NCBI GenBank assembly: GCA_913031305.1 | Contig: CAJWEF010000008.1 | Location: forward strand, 1 to 39,072 | Direction of reading: 5' to 3' | DNA: 39,072 nucleotides | Origin: an uncultured Acidiferrobacteraceae bacterium | GTDB lineage: Bacteria; Pseudomonadota; Gammaproteobacteria; Arenicellales; UBA868 | Part shown: piece after piece, positions 17,215-28,336 of the stretch | Numbering within the stretch: position 1 is the stretch's first letter | Layout of the letters: each line of letters opens with the position of its first letter | The notes under the pieces: model-generated | Seen by the model: only the letters and a program-made list of their open reading frames with translations | Database searches by the model: none | What the model was told of the DNA's origin: nothing | Translations under genes and position numbers: made by a program

Positions 17215-18641
17215 GCGCTGCTGCCAGCCAGAAAGTGGCGTTTCGTGAGCGTACAACACGCGCCTTGCGCGACAGCAATCTGCAACAGGCTATGGGTAAG
17301 GCCCGCGGCGGTTTTATTGAAAAACGCCTTGAAGCGATGGCCGCGTTGCCGGAATTTGATGAGACTCGGGATGCGGCCCGTGACATTAAGGACCATGTGC
17401 TGGCAAATCTTGATGGATACCTCGAACTGTACGAACAGAAGGTGATTGAAAATGGCGGCCAGGTGCACTGGGCCCGCACTGCTGAAGAGGCCTGCCAGAT
17501 CGTTGCGGATATCTGCCGCGAGGCCAATGCCCAGGTGGTAACCAAAGGCAAGTCGATGGTTTCGGAGGAAATGCACCTGAACTCAGTGCTTGAGGCCGCC
17601 GGCCTGAAGGTGGTTGAAACCGATTTGGGGGAATACATCGTCCAACTGGCAGGGGAGACGCCCAGTCATATTATTGCCCCAGCAGTACACAAGACCCGCG
17701 AGCAGATTACTGAACTCTTTCATGAACATCATAGCAAGCTTGGCTACACCGACCGGGTGACACAGCGCGAGGCTTTGGTTAATGAAGCTCGCAGTGTACT
17801 GAGGGGCACTTTTGTCACGGCTGATGTGGGGATCACCGGAGCCAACTTTCTGGTGGCAGAAACCGGAGCAAATATTATCGTGACCAACGAGGGTAATGGG
17901 GATCTGACCAGTTCCCTGCCTCGGGTACACATTGTGACAGCAGGGATCGAAAAAGTGATTCCCTCGCTGGATGATTTATCGGTTTTGTTGCGAGTACTCG
18001 CGCGCAGCGCCACCGGGCAAGAAATGTCGGCTTACACCTCGCTGTATTCGGGGCCACGCCAAGATACCGACAGCGAAGGCCCTGAAGCCTACCACGTGGT
18101 CTTGTTGGATAACGGACGCTCTACCATGCTGGGTGGAGACTATCGGCCTATGTTGCGCTGTATCCGCTGTGGGGCTTGCCTGAACCATTGCCCGGTCTAT
18201 AGCGCGATCGGTGGACACGCTTACGGCTGGGTCTATTCCGGACCTATGGGGTCGGTGCTTACCCCTTTACTTAATGGTTTCGACGATTCGGTTGATTTGC
18301 CTAATGCCTGCACTTTGAACGGGCGCTGCAAGGCGGTTTGCCCGGTACGCATACCTTTGTCCGATCTGTTGCTCAAACATCGCCTTGAGCAGTATCGTCG
18401 TCGACTGACGCCATTGTTCGGAAGGTTTTTAGTACGAGCCTGGGCTTGGGTTGCGACTCGGCCGAGGTTGTATCAGGGATTGATGGCTTTGCCGCTGTGG
18501 TTGATGCACCGTCGCGGGCGCCGTCGCGGCGCACTTGAACACATTCCCTTTGCTGGTGGTTGGACCGACAGTCGTGATTTCCCAACACCCGCTGGCCGTT
18601 CTTTTATCCGTCAGTGGCATTCGCGAAAGGGTAAGTCATGA
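17211..18641 (+). CDS. lutB: LutB-type iron-sulfur protein
   Basis: CIRCGACLNHCPVYSAIGGHAYGWVYSGPMGSVLTPLL and CTLNGRCKAVCPVRIPL ferredoxin motifs; overlaps lutA and lutC by 4 nt each. Confidence 0.93.
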   Translation: MSAAASQKVAFRERTTRALRDSNLQQAMGKARGGFIEKRLEAMAALPEFDETRDAARDIKDHVLANLDGYLELYEQKVIENGGQVHWARTAEEACQIVADICREANAQVVTKGKSMVSEEMHLNSVLEAAGLKVVETDLGEYIVQLAGETPSHIIAPAVHKTREQITELFHEHHSKLGYTDRVTQREALVNEARSVLRGTFVTADVGITGANFLVAETGANIIVTNEGNGDLTSSLPRVHIVTAGIEKVIPSLDDLSVLLRVLARSATGQEMSAYTSLYSGPRQDTDSEGPEAYHVVLLDNGRSTMLGGDYRPMLRCIRCGACLNHCPVYSAIGGHAYGWVYSGPMGSVLTPLLNGFDDSVDLPNACTLNGRCKAVCPVRIPLSDLLLKHRLEQYRRRLTPLFGRFLVRAWAWVATRPRLYQGLMALPLWLMHRRGRRRGALEHIPFAGGWTDSRDFPTPAGRSFIRQWHSRKGKS

Positions 18642-19294
18642 CTGAGGCCCGCACTCAGATTCTCGCCAACATTCGTAGCGCCCTGACCGGTGGTGAGCCG
18701 CGAACACCCTTGCGTATGAATGAACTGAAAGCGCGCATCGAGTCCTCTACTCCAAAGGCTCAGCCACAGTTTGAAGACGATTTGCTCAGACGCTTTTGTC
18801 AAAAGCATGTCGCAGTTCATGGAACCTATGAGCGGGTGGCAGCACAAGATCTCGAAGGTGCCGTGCTCCGCCACATTGGCGCCCATCAGGTTGATCCGCA
18901 GTTGTATCTGGGCGCTGGACCCTTGCTTGATGCGGTGCAGTGGTCAGCTCAGGTATTTACCTATTTCAAGAGTGCGGACCAGCACACTCAGGTCGCGGTC
19001 AGTGAAGCCTTTGCTGCGATTGCTGAGACGGGAACGGTTGTGCTTTGTTCTGGGGCCAGCACGCCCACTTCACACAATTTTTTGCCTGAAGACCACATTG
19101 TGGTCGTCGACAGCGCCCGGATCGTCCGTCACCAGGAGGATGTCTGGTCACTTCTGCGCAATCGGAAGGGTGTTGCCGTCCGGGCGGTCAACCTTATTAC
19201 AGGCCCTTCGAAAACCGGTGATATCGAGCAGACAATCCAGTATGGCGCCCACGGACCGCGGCGCTTGCACTTATTGATCGTTGAGTCTGCCTAG
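18638..19294 (+). CDS. lutC: LutC/YkgG family protein
   Basis: AFAAIAETGTVVLCSGASTPTSHNFLPEDHIVVVDSARIV; last gene of the lutABC trio. Confidence 0.9.
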   Translation: MTEARTQILANIRSALTGGEPRTPLRMNELKARIESSTPKAQPQFEDDLLRRFCQKHVAVHGTYERVAAQDLEGAVLRHIGAHQVDPQLYLGAGPLLDAVQWSAQVFTYFKSADQHTQVAVSEAFAAIAETGTVVLCSGASTPTSHNFLPEDHIVVVDSARIVRHQEDVWSLLRNRKGVAVRAVNLITGPSKTGDIEQTIQYGAHGPRRLHLLIVESA

Positions 19295-19424
19295 TGTTTT
19301 GACGCTCGTGTGGCGTTCGCACGCACTCGCTATAATTCCCCTGAGATAACCGGGTAAGCCGGCAATTCCCACCGCGCCTTCAATCGAGACCGGACGACGC
19401 GGCGTCAACAACAGGGCGCGATCA

Positions 19425-19943
19425 ATGCAGACAAGTTTCACGCATGAACAGTTGCTGGAATGCGGGCACGGCAGGATGTTTGGACCAGAGAATGCCCAAT
19501 TGCCGCTGCCACCGATGCTCATGTTCGATCGTATTATCCGGATTTGTGACGAAGGTGGCGAATACGGAAAGGGAGAGATTGTGGCTGAGCTCGACTTGAA
19601 CCCACAGTTGTGGTTCTTTGATTGCCATTTTAAACATGACCCGGTAATGCCTGGCTGTTTAGGTCTTGATGCCCTCTGGCAGTTGGTGGGATTCTTTTTA
19701 GGCTGGAAAGGGGGCTTGGGCCATGGGCGGGCGCTTGGCGCGGGTGCGATTCGTTTTACCGGCCAGATTACCCCACAGTGCAAACTGGTCCGTTACCGGG
19801 TTTCACTTAAGCGCGTGGTGATGCGCCGACTGTACATGGGTATCGCCGATGGCCAGGTGGAAGTCGATGATCGTACGATTTATACCGGAAAAGACCTTCG
19901 GGTAGGCTTGTTTACCGATACCAGTGAGGAGGCTGCAAAATGA
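19425..19943 (+). CDS. fabA: 3-hydroxydecanoyl-ACP dehydratase/isomerase
   Basis: [39 protein letters not shown] active-site region; 172 aa. Confidence 0.96.
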   Translation: MQTSFTHEQLLECGHGRMFGPENAQLPLPPMLMFDRIIRICDEGGEYGKGEIVAELDLNPQLWFFDCHFKHDPVMPGCLGLDALWQLVGFFLGWKGGLGHGRALGAGAIRFTGQITPQCKLVRYRVSLKRVVMRRLYMGIADGQVEVDDRTIYTGKDLRVGLFTDTSEEAAK

Positions 19944-21157
19944 GACGCGTAGTCATCACCGGCATGGGTATCGTCAGTAGTATCGGAAACAATTGCAGTG
20001 ATGTCGCCGCATCGTTGCGCTGCGGGCGTTCGGGGATTGTTTTTGCCGATGAGTATCGTGATCTGAATTTTCGCTGCCAGGTGCATGGCAGTATAGATAT
20101 CGATCTGGATCAGTTAATTGAGCGCAAGCTCAAACGCTTCATGGGCGATTCGGCTGCCTATAACTATATTGCGATGCGTGAGGCCCTCGAGGGCTCAGGG
20201 CTCACCGAAGCCGATGTCTCGAACCCCCGTACCGGATTGGTAGTTGGTAGCGGGGGCGGCTCACCAGAAAACATTGTCGTCGCTGCAGACCTGCTTCGCG
20301 AGAAAGGGGTTAAGCGAGTGGGACCATACATGGTGACCCGGACCATGGGCAGCACCAACTCAGCATGTCTTGGTACAGCGTTTGGTATCAAGGGCGTCTC
20401 CTACTCAATCAGTTCTGCCTGCTCGACCAGCGCCCACTGTATTGGCAATGGCATGGAACTGATCCAGATGGGCAAGCAGGATATTGTTTTTGCGGGAGGT
20501 GGTGAGGAACTGCATTGGTCCACCTCGGTATTGTTTGATGCGATGGGGGCGATGTCATCGCGCTACAACGAGTCACCCCAGGCGGCATCTCGCGCCTACG
20601 ATGTAGATCGGGATGGTTTCGTTATTTCGGGAGGTGGTGGCGTTCTGGTGCTGGAGGCGCTTGAGCATGCACAGCACCGAGGTGCGACCATCTATGCCGA
20701 ACTGGTGGGATACGGCGCCACCGGCGATGGCGTTGACATGGTCCAGCCCTCTGGAGAGGGCGCAGTTCGTTGCATGAACCTGGCGCTTCAGGATGTGACA
20801 GAGCCTGTGGATTACATCAATACCCATGGCACCAGTACGCCGGTGGGGGATATTCGAGAACTGGAGGCAATCCGCGAGGTTTTTGGCGCTAAGGTTCCGC
20901 CATTGAGCGCGACCAAATCTCTGACAGGACATGCTCTTGGCGCGGCGGGCGTTAACGAGGCCATTTATTCTCTGTTGATGCTGCAGGGGGGCTTTCTTGC
21001 TCCGTCTATTAATATCGAAAACCTGGACCCGCAGGCGCTGGGTTTTCCGATTGTCCGACAGGCCATAGAGGTTGATGATCTAAATACCGTGATGTCTAAC
21101 AGCTTCGGCTTTGGTGGCACCAACGCAACTCTGGTTTTTCAGCGCTTCACCGACTGA
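19940..21157 (+). CDS. fabB: Beta-ketoacyl-ACP synthase I
   Basis: [58 protein letters not shown]; overlaps fabA by 4 nt. Confidence 0.96.
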   Translation: MRRVVITGMGIVSSIGNNCSDVAASLRCGRSGIVFADEYRDLNFRCQVHGSIDIDLDQLIERKLKRFMGDSAAYNYIAMREALEGSGLTEADVSNPRTGLVVGSGGGSPENIVVAADLLREKGVKRVGPYMVTRTMGSTNSACLGTAFGIKGVSYSISSACSTSAHCIGNGMELIQMGKQDIVFAGGGEELHWSTSVLFDAMGAMSSRYNESPQAASRAYDVDRDGFVISGGGGVLVLEALEHAQHRGATIYAELVGYGATGDGVDMVQPSGEGAVRCMNLALQDVTEPVDYINTHGTSTPVGDIRELEAIREVFGAKVPPLSATKSLTGHALGAAGVNEAIYSLLMLQGGFLAPSINIENLDPQALGFPIVRQAIEVDDLNTVMSNSFGFGGTNATLVFQRFTD

Positions 21158-21192
21158 ATCTTTCTTAACTGCCTTTTGCGTTGCGGCATTGA

Positions 21193-22458
21193 CTATCCCG
21201 TAGTTGTTTTGTCGACTTTCCGGGTTACTCTGGTATCGGAGTCAAATCGATCTTGGACATAGTTCTCGACCAGAGCGACAAACTGTACTGCGATATCGTT
21301 ACCTCGCAAGGTAAGTACTTTTTTCCCATCCTGGTAGACGGGTGCCGCCGGTTGCTCACCGGTGCCCGGTAGGCTAATGCCGATGTCGGCATGACGACTC
21401 TCCCCGGGCCCATTGACTATGCAACCCATCACTGCGACAGATAACGACTCTACACCGGGGTAGCGCGCCCGCCAGTGAGGCATGCGTGCTTGCAAGTGGT
21501 CTTGTACCTCACTTGCCAGGCGCTGAAAAAAATCGCTGGTGGTTCGACCACAGCCGGGACAGGCAGTGACCTGTGGCGAAAAACTGCGCAACCCAAGGGA
21601 CTGCAGTATTGTCTGGGCAACCCGAACCTCCCGAGTGCGGCTCTCACCGGGCTGCGGCGTGAGCGATACCCGGATCGTGTCGCCAATGCCTTGGTGCATC
21701 AGAATTGCCAAGGCGGCGGTCGACGAAACGACACCCTTGTCCCCCATGCCTGCCTCGGTCAGGCCCAGATGCAATGCCAGGTCCGAACGGCGCGACAGTT
21801 CGCGATAAACATGAATAAGGTCGGATACGCGGCTGACCTTGGCCGAGAGAATAATCTGGCTGGGTTCAAGGCCTTCCCGCTGTGCCAGTGCTGCGCTGCT
21901 TAATGCCGAATCGACCAGCGCTTCCCGGGTGATTGCCTCCAGGGAGTGTGGCTGCTTGGTTGCAGCGTTCTCATCAAGTTTTTGTGCCAGGAGTTGCTGA
22001 TCGAGTGAGCCCCAGTTGACACCGATCCGTACTGGCTTGTTACGACGGCAGGCTTGTTCAATCATCTGGCAAAAACGTATATCGCGTTTTTGACCCTTAC
22101 CGACATTGCCTGGGTTGATTCGGTATTTGTCCAGCGCATCGGCACAGTCGTCAACATCGCGCAACAGGGTGTGACCGTTATAGTGAAAATCACCCACCAG
22201 CGGAACGTCGCATCCTGCCGAGCGTAAGCGATGGTGGATCTTGGGTACGGCCCGCGCCGCGGCCAGGGTATCGACTGTAATGCGGACGATTTCGGAACCT
22301 GCTTCAGCTAGTTCCAAAATCTGACTGCTCGTGGCTTCGACGTTTGCAGTATCGGTGTTGGTCATTGACTGCACCACCACCGGGAAATTGCCACCAATTC
22401 GTATACCGCCCACGTTGACAGTGTGGTTTAGTTTTCTGGGAATAAGAATCTCGTCCAT
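21193..22458 (-). CDS. ispG: 4-hydroxy-3-methylbut-2-en-1-yl diphosphate synthase
   Basis: [70 protein letters not shown]. Confidence 0.96.
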   Translation of the reverse strand: MDEILIPRKLNHTVNVGGIRIGGNFPVVVQSMTNTDTANVEATSSQILELAEAGSEIVRITVDTLAAARAVPKIHHRLRSAGCDVPLVGDFHYNGHTLLRDVDDCADALDKYRINPGNVGKGQKRDIRFCQMIEQACRRNKPVRIGVNWGSLDQQLLAQKLDENAATKQPHSLEAITREALVDSALSSAALAQREGLEPSQIILSAKVSRVSDLIHVYRELSRRSDLALHLGLTEAGMGDKGVVSSTAALAILMHQGIGDTIRVSLTPQPGESRTREVRVAQTILQSLGLRSFSPQVTACPGCGRTTSDFFQRLASEVQDHLQARMPHWRARYPGVESLSVAVMGCIVNGPGESRHADIGISLPGTGEQPAAPVYQDGKKVLTLRGNDIAVQFVALVENYVQDRFDSDTRVTRKVDKTTTG

Positions 22459-22498
22459 GCTGATTTACCAGGAGCAGGAGAGGGCGATCCTAGCGGGC

Positions 22499-24109
22499 CT
22501 ACATCCGAAATACGCCGAAATGACTTTCTTCAATCGGCGCATTATGAACAGTTGCCAGAGCCAGGGATAGTACCCGGCGGGTATGAGCCGGGTCGATGAT
22601 CCCGTCATCCCAAAGGCGAGCACTGGCATAAAACGGGCTTCCTTGGTGCTCATACTGACTGGCGATGGCAGAGCGGAATTGCGCCTCAGCCTCAGTGGAC
22701 CATTCCTGACCCGCCTGCTGGGCACCGTCGCGCCGCACTTGCGCCAATACCTGTGCTGCGGTATCTCCACCCATCACGGAGATACGTGCATTGGGCCACA
22801 TCCACAAAAATCGCGGGTCATAGGCACGGCCGCACATGCCGTAATTGCCAGCGCCAAAACTGCCGCCGATGATTACTGTGAGTTTGGGTACACGGCTACA
22901 AGCAACCGCGGTTACCAGTTTGGCACCATCGCGGGCGATGCCTCCATGCTCATAGCGGCTGCCAACCATGAAGCCGGTAATATTTTGCAAAAACAGCAGT
23001 GGAATCTTGCGTTGACTGCACAGTTCGATGAAATGGGCGCCTTTAAGTGCAGATTCGGAAAACAGAATCCCGTTGTTGGCGATAATGCCGATGGGGTAGC
23101 CGCCAATCCGGGCAAAGCCGCAGACCAGGGTTTTGCCATAACGCGCCTTGAACTCGTCGAACTCGCCGGCGTCGACAATGCGGCAGATAATTTCACGAAC
23201 ATCAAATGGCAGGCGTGGATCAGTTGGAATAATGCCGTAAAGCTCCTCCACCCCATGGATGGGGTCGGCAGGCTCAGGTTCAAAGGGGAAGACCGCGGGA
23301 GGCGGGCGGTTTAGATGAGAGACGATGCCCCGTGTCAGCTCCAGCGCATGCCGGTCGTCATTGGCGAGATAGTCGGCCACCCCCGAGATACGGGTATGCA
23401 CATCAGCGCCGCCGAGCGCCTCGGCACTCACTTCCTCGCCAGTCGCCGCTTTTACCAGTGGCGGCCCACCGAGAAAAATAGTGCCTTGCCGGCGAACGAT
23501 AATAGCCTGGTCTGACATGGCTGGCACATAAGCGCCCCCGGCGGTGCACGACCCCATGACTACCGAAATCTGAGGAATCCCTGCAGCAGACATATTCGCC
23601 TGATTGAAGAATATTCGGCCAAAATGTTCCCGGTCGGGAAACACCTCATCTTGGCGGGACAGGTAGGCCCCACCGGAGTCGACCAGATAAATGCAGGGCA
23701 GGCGATTTTGTTCAGCGATGGCCTGGGCGCGAAGGTGTTTTTTGACCGTAATCGGGTAGTAGGTGCCACCCTTCACAGTGGCATCGTTGGCGACCACTAC
23801 GCAGGGTCGTCCGTGGATCTGGCCGATACCCGTGACAATACCCCCACAAGGTACTTCGTCTTCGTATAATTTCCAGCCCGCGAGCTGTGAGAATTCGAGA
23901 AAAGTGCTGCCTGGGTCGAGCAGTCCTTCGATCCGCTCCCGCGCTAGCAGTTTGCCCCGGGCGGCGTGGCGTTGGCGCGCCTTTGCACTTCCGCCTTGGG
24001 CAACTCTTTCAATAACGTTGCCAAGAGCGGTCGTTTTTTGCAGCATTGCCTTCCGGTTTGCAGCAAAGTCGGCTGAAGTGGTATCTATCCGGCTGACGAA
24101 CGCACTCAT
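22499..24109 (-). CDS. Acyl-CoA carboxylase carboxyltransferase subunit, methylcrotonyl-CoA carboxylase beta-like
   Basis: [96 protein letters not shown]. Confidence 0.9.
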   Translation of the reverse strand: MSAFVSRIDTTSADFAANRKAMLQKTTALGNVIERVAQGGSAKARQRHAARGKLLARERIEGLLDPGSTFLEFSQLAGWKLYEDEVPCGGIVTGIGQIHGRPCVVVANDATVKGGTYYPITVKKHLRAQAIAEQNRLPCIYLVDSGGAYLSRQDEVFPDREHFGRIFFNQANMSAAGIPQISVVMGSCTAGGAYVPAMSDQAIIVRRQGTIFLGGPPLVKAATGEEVSAEALGGADVHTRISGVADYLANDDRHALELTRGIVSHLNRPPPAVFPFEPEPADPIHGVEELYGIIPTDPRLPFDVREIICRIVDAGEFDEFKARYGKTLVCGFARIGGYPIGIIANNGILFSESALKGAHFIELCSQRKIPLLFLQNITGFMVGSRYEHGGIARDGAKLVTAVACSRVPKLTVIIGGSFGAGNYGMCGRAYDPRFLWMWPNARISVMGGDTAAQVLAQVRRDGAQQAGQEWSTEAEAQFRSAIASQYEHQGSPFYASARLWDDGIIDPAHTRRVLSLALATVHNAPIEESHFGVFRM

Positions 24110-24128
24110 GTGATTAGTCCAATTAGTG

Positions 24129-24401
24129 TTACCAGCCGCCGCGCGACAGCCGCTGGTCAAGATGCTCGAGGCGGTCGGCGCCCCAGAATGGTTCCTGGTC
24201 TACAACCAGAAACGGCGAGCCAGAAACGCCCTGGCAGAGCGCTTCGTCATTGACTGCGCACAACTGGCGTTTGCGATCCTCGGATTGAATGCCAGCTTTA
24301 ATGTGCTGTGGTGCGTTGCCAGCCAGTTTGTCAATCCGCTCACTGGCGAGATAGTCATAGGGCGATGAAAAATCAAAGAAGAACTCGATGGGTGTAGTCA
24401 T
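24129..24401 (-). pseudogene. 2-hydroxychromene-2-carboxylate isomerase/DsbA-like remnant with apparent in-frame internal deletion (about 90 aa left)
   Basis: N-terminus MTTPIEFFFDFSSPYDYLASERIDKLAG is joined almost directly to C-terminus [34 protein letters not shown]; a full-length member is about 200 aa. Confidence 0.65.
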
Positions 24402-24426
24402 GGCGATCTCACTATTGGGAAGTCGA

Positions 24427-25614
24427 TCAGCTAATACGTTCGAAAGCCATCGCGGTGGCTTCACCACCGCCGATACACAGCGAAGCTACACCCCGGCGCA
24501 GGTCGTATCGTGCCATGGCGTGAAGCAAGGTCACGATGATGCGAGCGCCCGAGGCGCCGACTGGATGTCCCAACGCGCAGGCGCCACCGTGGACGTTTAG
24601 CTTTTCGTGCGGTATGGCGAGATCACGCATAGCTGCCATCGCCACTACGGCGAAAGCTTCATTGACTTCAAAAAGGTCAACCGTATCGACACTCCAGTCG
24701 ATTGAATCGAGTAGTCTGCGCATGGCGAATACAGGCGCGGTGGTAAACCAGCCAGGCTCGTTGGCAAAACTGGCGTGCCCGAGTATTCGTGCCAGTGGCA
24801 CATGGCCCCCTTTTTCGGCATCGGATAAACGCATCATAACTAAGGCGGCGCCACCGTCTGAGATCGAGCTCGAGTTGGCAGGGGTCACGGTGCCATCTTT
24901 ACGAAAGGCCGGCTTCAGATGCGGGATCTTCTCGATATTGGCATTGAGCGGTTGTTCATCGAATTCGACTGTCACGGTCTCTTTGCGTCCAACAATTGAG
25001 ACCGGGGTGATTTCATCGCGAAACGCACCACTCTCTGTCGCTTCCTTGGCCCGGGTGAGCGACTCGATAGCAAAGTCGTCCTGGTCTTTACGGCTGAAGC
25101 CATAACGCTCAGCGCAGTCTTCCGCGTAATGGCCCATCAGTTTGCCGGGTTCGTAGGCATCTTCAAGTCCGTCGACAAACATGTGATCTAGCAGTTCGCC
25201 ATTACCGAGCCGGTAACCCGCGCGGGCTTTAGGCAGCAAGTAAGGGGCATTACTCATACTCTCCAGTCCGCCGGTCACAGTGACGCGAGCGGCACCGGCA
25301 CGAATGATATCGTGGCCCAGCATGGCGGCTTTCATGCCTGAGCCACACATCTTGTTGATGGTGGTGCATGGTATGGCGAGCGGCAGTCCAGCCCCGAGTG
25401 CTGCCTGGCGGGCAGGGGCCTGACGTTGTCCGGCCGGGAGTACGCATCCCATCAGTACTTCATCCACTGAATCTGGCGCACTACCTGAACGCTCGATCGC
25501 TGCGGCAATAGCCGCGGCCCCCAGTTCGGGGGCTTTGAGCCCTGTTAGACTGCCCTGGAAACTGCCCATTGGGGTTCGGGCGGCGCCAGTAATGACGATT
25601 GGATCATCGTGCAT
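24427..25614 (-). CDS. Acetyl-CoA acetyltransferase (thiolase)
   Basis: INKMCGSGMKAAMLGHD, VTGGLESMSNAPYLL, NVHGGACALGHPVGASGARI, LCIGGGEATAMAFE. Confidence 0.93.
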   Translation of the reverse strand: MHDDPIVITGAARTPMGSFQGSLTGLKAPELGAAAIAAAIERSGSAPDSVDEVLMGCVLPAGQRQAPARQAALGAGLPLAIPCTTINKMCGSGMKAAMLGHDIIRAGAARVTVTGGLESMSNAPYLLPKARAGYRLGNGELLDHMFVDGLEDAYEPGKLMGHYAEDCAERYGFSRKDQDDFAIESLTRAKEATESGAFRDEITPVSIVGRKETVTVEFDEQPLNANIEKIPHLKPAFRKDGTVTPANSSSISDGGAALVMMRLSDAEKGGHVPLARILGHASFANEPGWFTTAPVFAMRRLLDSIDWSVDTVDLFEVNEAFAVVAMAAMRDLAIPHEKLNVHGGACALGHPVGASGARIIVTLLHAMARYDLRRGVASLCIGGGEATAMAFERIS

Positions 25615-25627
25615 GATGAGTCCTCCT

Positions 25628-26806
25628 TCAGTTACTTTCGTTAAAGAGTTCGCGGCCAATCAACATCCGTCGCATTTCACTGGTACCAGCACCAATTTCA
25701 TAAAGCTTTGCATCTCGCAACAGTCGGCCGGCGGCCTGTTCGTTGACATAGCCTGAAGCGCCAAGCAATTGGATCGCGTCCAGAGCCATCTGAGTCGCCC
25801 GCTCGGCACTGTACAGGATTGCCCCAGCCGCATCTTTGCGTGTGGTTTCTTTGCGGTCACATGCTCTGGCCACTGCATAGACGTAGGCGCGACAGGCATC
25901 GAGTGTAGTGTACATATCGGCCAGTTTGGCCTGTACCAGTTGAAATGTACCAATAGGCTGGCCGAATTGGTGACGCTCGTGTACGTACGGCAAAACGATA
26001 TCAAGGCAGGCCTGCATCAGGCCAAGTGGCCCTCCGGAGAGAACCACGCGCTCATAGTCCAGCCCGCTCATCAGCACGGCTACCCCTGCATTTTCGAGTC
26101 CTAGTATATTTTCCCCAGGAACCTCACAGTCTTGAAATACCAACTCGCAGGTGTTCGAGCCACGCATTCCTAGTTTATCCAGCTTGGCAGAGGTCGAAAA
26201 ACCCGCAAAACTGCGTTCGATAATGAATGCGGTGATGCCGTGAGCCCCTGCTTTAGGTTCGGTTTTGGCGTATACCACTAGTGTGTCAGCATCTGGCCCG
26301 TTAGTGATCCACATCTTGGTGCCGTTCAGTACGTAATGATCGCCGTGCTTGTCTGCCCGCAGGCGCATACTGACGACGTCGGACCCTGCGCTGTGCTCAC
26401 TCATGGCCAGCGCGCCTACACATTTGCCACTGATCAGATCAGGGAGGAAGCGCGCTTGCTGGTCTAGCGACCCGTTACGGCGAATCTGGTTGACGCACAG
26501 GTTCGAGTGGGCTCCATAGGACAGACCAACAGCCCCTGAAGCACGACTGATTTCTTCCAAGGCTATGGTGTGCTCAAGATAGCCCATTCCAGAGCCGCCG
26601 AACTCAGGATCAACCGTAACCCCGAGTAAACCCAGATCACCGAACTTAGCCCAAAGGTCGGGGGGGAAAGTGTTTTCGCGGTCTATCGCTTGCGCGCGCG
26701 GCGCGATTTCACGGGCAGCGAACTCGGCGACTGTCTGGCGCAGTAGTTGCGCTGTTTCTCCCAGATCAAAATTGAGTCCGAGGGTGGAATGCGATGAGAT
26801 CGTCAT
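25628..26806 (-). CDS. liuA: Isovaleryl-CoA dehydrogenase
   Basis: [16 protein letters not shown]-type region ([20 protein letters not shown]), [77 protein letters not shown]. Confidence 0.92.
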   Translation of the reverse strand: MTISSHSTLGLNFDLGETAQLLRQTVAEFAAREIAPRAQAIDRENTFPPDLWAKFGDLGLLGVTVDPEFGGSGMGYLEHTIALEEISRASGAVGLSYGAHSNLCVNQIRRNGSLDQQARFLPDLISGKCVGALAMSEHSAGSDVVSMRLRADKHGDHYVLNGTKMWITNGPDADTLVVYAKTEPKAGAHGITAFIIERSFAGFSTSAKLDKLGMRGSNTCELVFQDCEVPGENILGLENAGVAVLMSGLDYERVVLSGGPLGLMQACLDIVLPYVHERHQFGQPIGTFQLVQAKLADMYTTLDACRAYVYAVARACDRKETTRKDAAGAILYSAERATQMALDAIQLLGASGYVNEQAAGRLLRDAKLYEIGAGTSEMRRMLIGRELFNESN

Positions 26807-26845
26807 GCTTGAAACCGTTACTGAAGGCTGTTTGGTGGGGTAATT

Positions 26846-26877
26846 TTAGGTTGACGTTTACGTAAACGTCAACCTAA
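26846..26877. promoter_or_regulatory. Perfect 32-bp palindrome, candidate operator upstream of the liu genes
   Basis: ttaggttgacgtttac|gtaaacgtcaacctaa, located 40 bp upstream of the liuA ATG; no U-tract follows on either strand. Confidence 0.8.
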
Positions 26878-27122
26878 GGTTTTAATCGACCGGCACCGGA
26901 TCGCCTGAGCTGGCCCAACGCTAGAATTTTGAGGCCTAAAAAGGGCTGATTTGTAGTAACTGCTGAGCAATACTATGGGCGACCAACATGAAATTCCCGG
27001 ACTATCCAGGCAAGGACAGCTGAATTGCATAATTTTTGACCATGATGCGCTTAAGGCATGCCTACTGATCGGTTACAAAAGGCGCTAATTAATGACAAGC
27101 GTGATAATCACATGGGTGATGA

Positions 27123-27914
27123 ATGACACGATATATGGGGAACACAGCTTTGAGTGAGAAGACAATATGGGTCAGCGGTACTCAAGGGGCATCTCTGGCA
27201 GTCAGGGTCTTAGCGGGCCAATTGCCCCGGGTAGTTTTTCTAGGAGGTTTTCGATCGGATATGGACGGTACCAAGGCGCAGTACCTGTCTGAGTGGTGTA
27301 GCAAAAGAAACCAGGCCTTCTTACGCTTTGATTATTCGGGCCACGGGTTGTCCGGGGGGTATTTTGAGGAGGGCACTATCAGCCGCTGGACAGCCGATGC
27401 GCTGGATGTCATCCGTGACCAGGCAGGAGGCCCCTGCGTGCTAGTTGGCTCCAGTATGGGTGGTTGGATCATGTTGCATGTGGCGTTAGCGCTGGGTCAG
27501 CAGGTCAAAGGCCTGCTGGGTGTTGCCGCAGCGCCTGATTTCACCCGGGATCTCGTATCACAGGAAATGGATGATGCGCAGCGCGACGAACTTGCGAGCA
27601 CGGGCCGCGTGCACCTCAGCAGTGATTATGATCCCCAGGGGTATCCGATCACTGAGGCACTGATCAGTGACGGTGAGAGACAGTGCCTGTTGGACTGGCC
27701 TGTCAGGATCAGCGCGCCGGTTAGGTTACTTCAGGGATTTGCTGATACTGAGGTGTCCTGGCGCACGGCATTGCGCTTGTCCAAGGCCCTGGCAGCGCAC
27801 GATGTACGTGTGCAATTACTCAAGGATGGCGATCATCGATTGTCGAGCCCTACGCAATTGGGTCTACTGGGCGATACGCTGGCCGAACTTCTAGAGACGG
27901 TCAGTCAGGATTGA
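27123..27914 (+). CDS. Alpha/beta hydrolase
   Basis: VVFLGGFRSDMDGTKAQYL, FLRFDYSGHGLSGG, VLVGSSMGGWIMLH nucleophile elbow, DGDHRLS. Confidence 0.88.
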   Translation: MTRYMGNTALSEKTIWVSGTQGASLAVRVLAGQLPRVVFLGGFRSDMDGTKAQYLSEWCSKRNQAFLRFDYSGHGLSGGYFEEGTISRWTADALDVIRDQAGGPCVLVGSSMGGWIMLHVALALGQQVKGLLGVAAAPDFTRDLVSQEMDDAQRDELASTGRVHLSSDYDPQGYPITEALISDGERQCLLDWPVRISAPVRLLQGFADTEVSWRTALRLSKALAAHDVRVQLLKDGDHRLSSPTQLGLLGDTLAELLETVSQD

Positions 27915-28336
27915 GGCCTTGATCAGAATTAATCACCGCCGGCCCACGTTAGTGGCTCCGTTCGGGGCGTGAGCGCACCAAGGCATCACGCGATTCTCAA
28001 ATGTGTAAGCCTGGTGTTAGTCAATTGCTTGCACGAAGGTTCGAATGAGGGTTTTTGATCTTTGTGACGGTTTGAGTGCCGTAACTTCCGGGTACGGCCT
28101 GCCAGATTGAAGCCCCTTTAGCGCTCATAAAAACAGAATGACAAATCCGCTATCGAGTTTATTTTCAACACTATGGTGCAAAATGGAACCAGGTTGATTC
28201 CCAAGATTATGAAATTGATTGGCCGCTAGATTGGATCAGGAAATAGACTCAACTCAACTGTGGTATTGGGCTTTTGCGCTTGATTGCGAGTGTTTGCCTG
28301 CATGCTAGGATTGTCAGGACAACTGAAGGGGGTGTA

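Noticed and set aside
19331-19336. Exact TATAAT upstream of fabA
   Set aside because: No convincing -35 at 16-18 nt spacing; the TTGACG upstream is 26 nt away, so not called as a promoter.
22583-23314. 243-aa plus-strand ORF opposite the carboxyltransferase gene
   Set aside because: Antisense to a strongly supported CDS; no domain features.
27915-28336. Possible purine riboswitch upstream of the xpt-like gene
   Set aside because: No conserved TATA...TTTCTACC...-like core visible in the leader.
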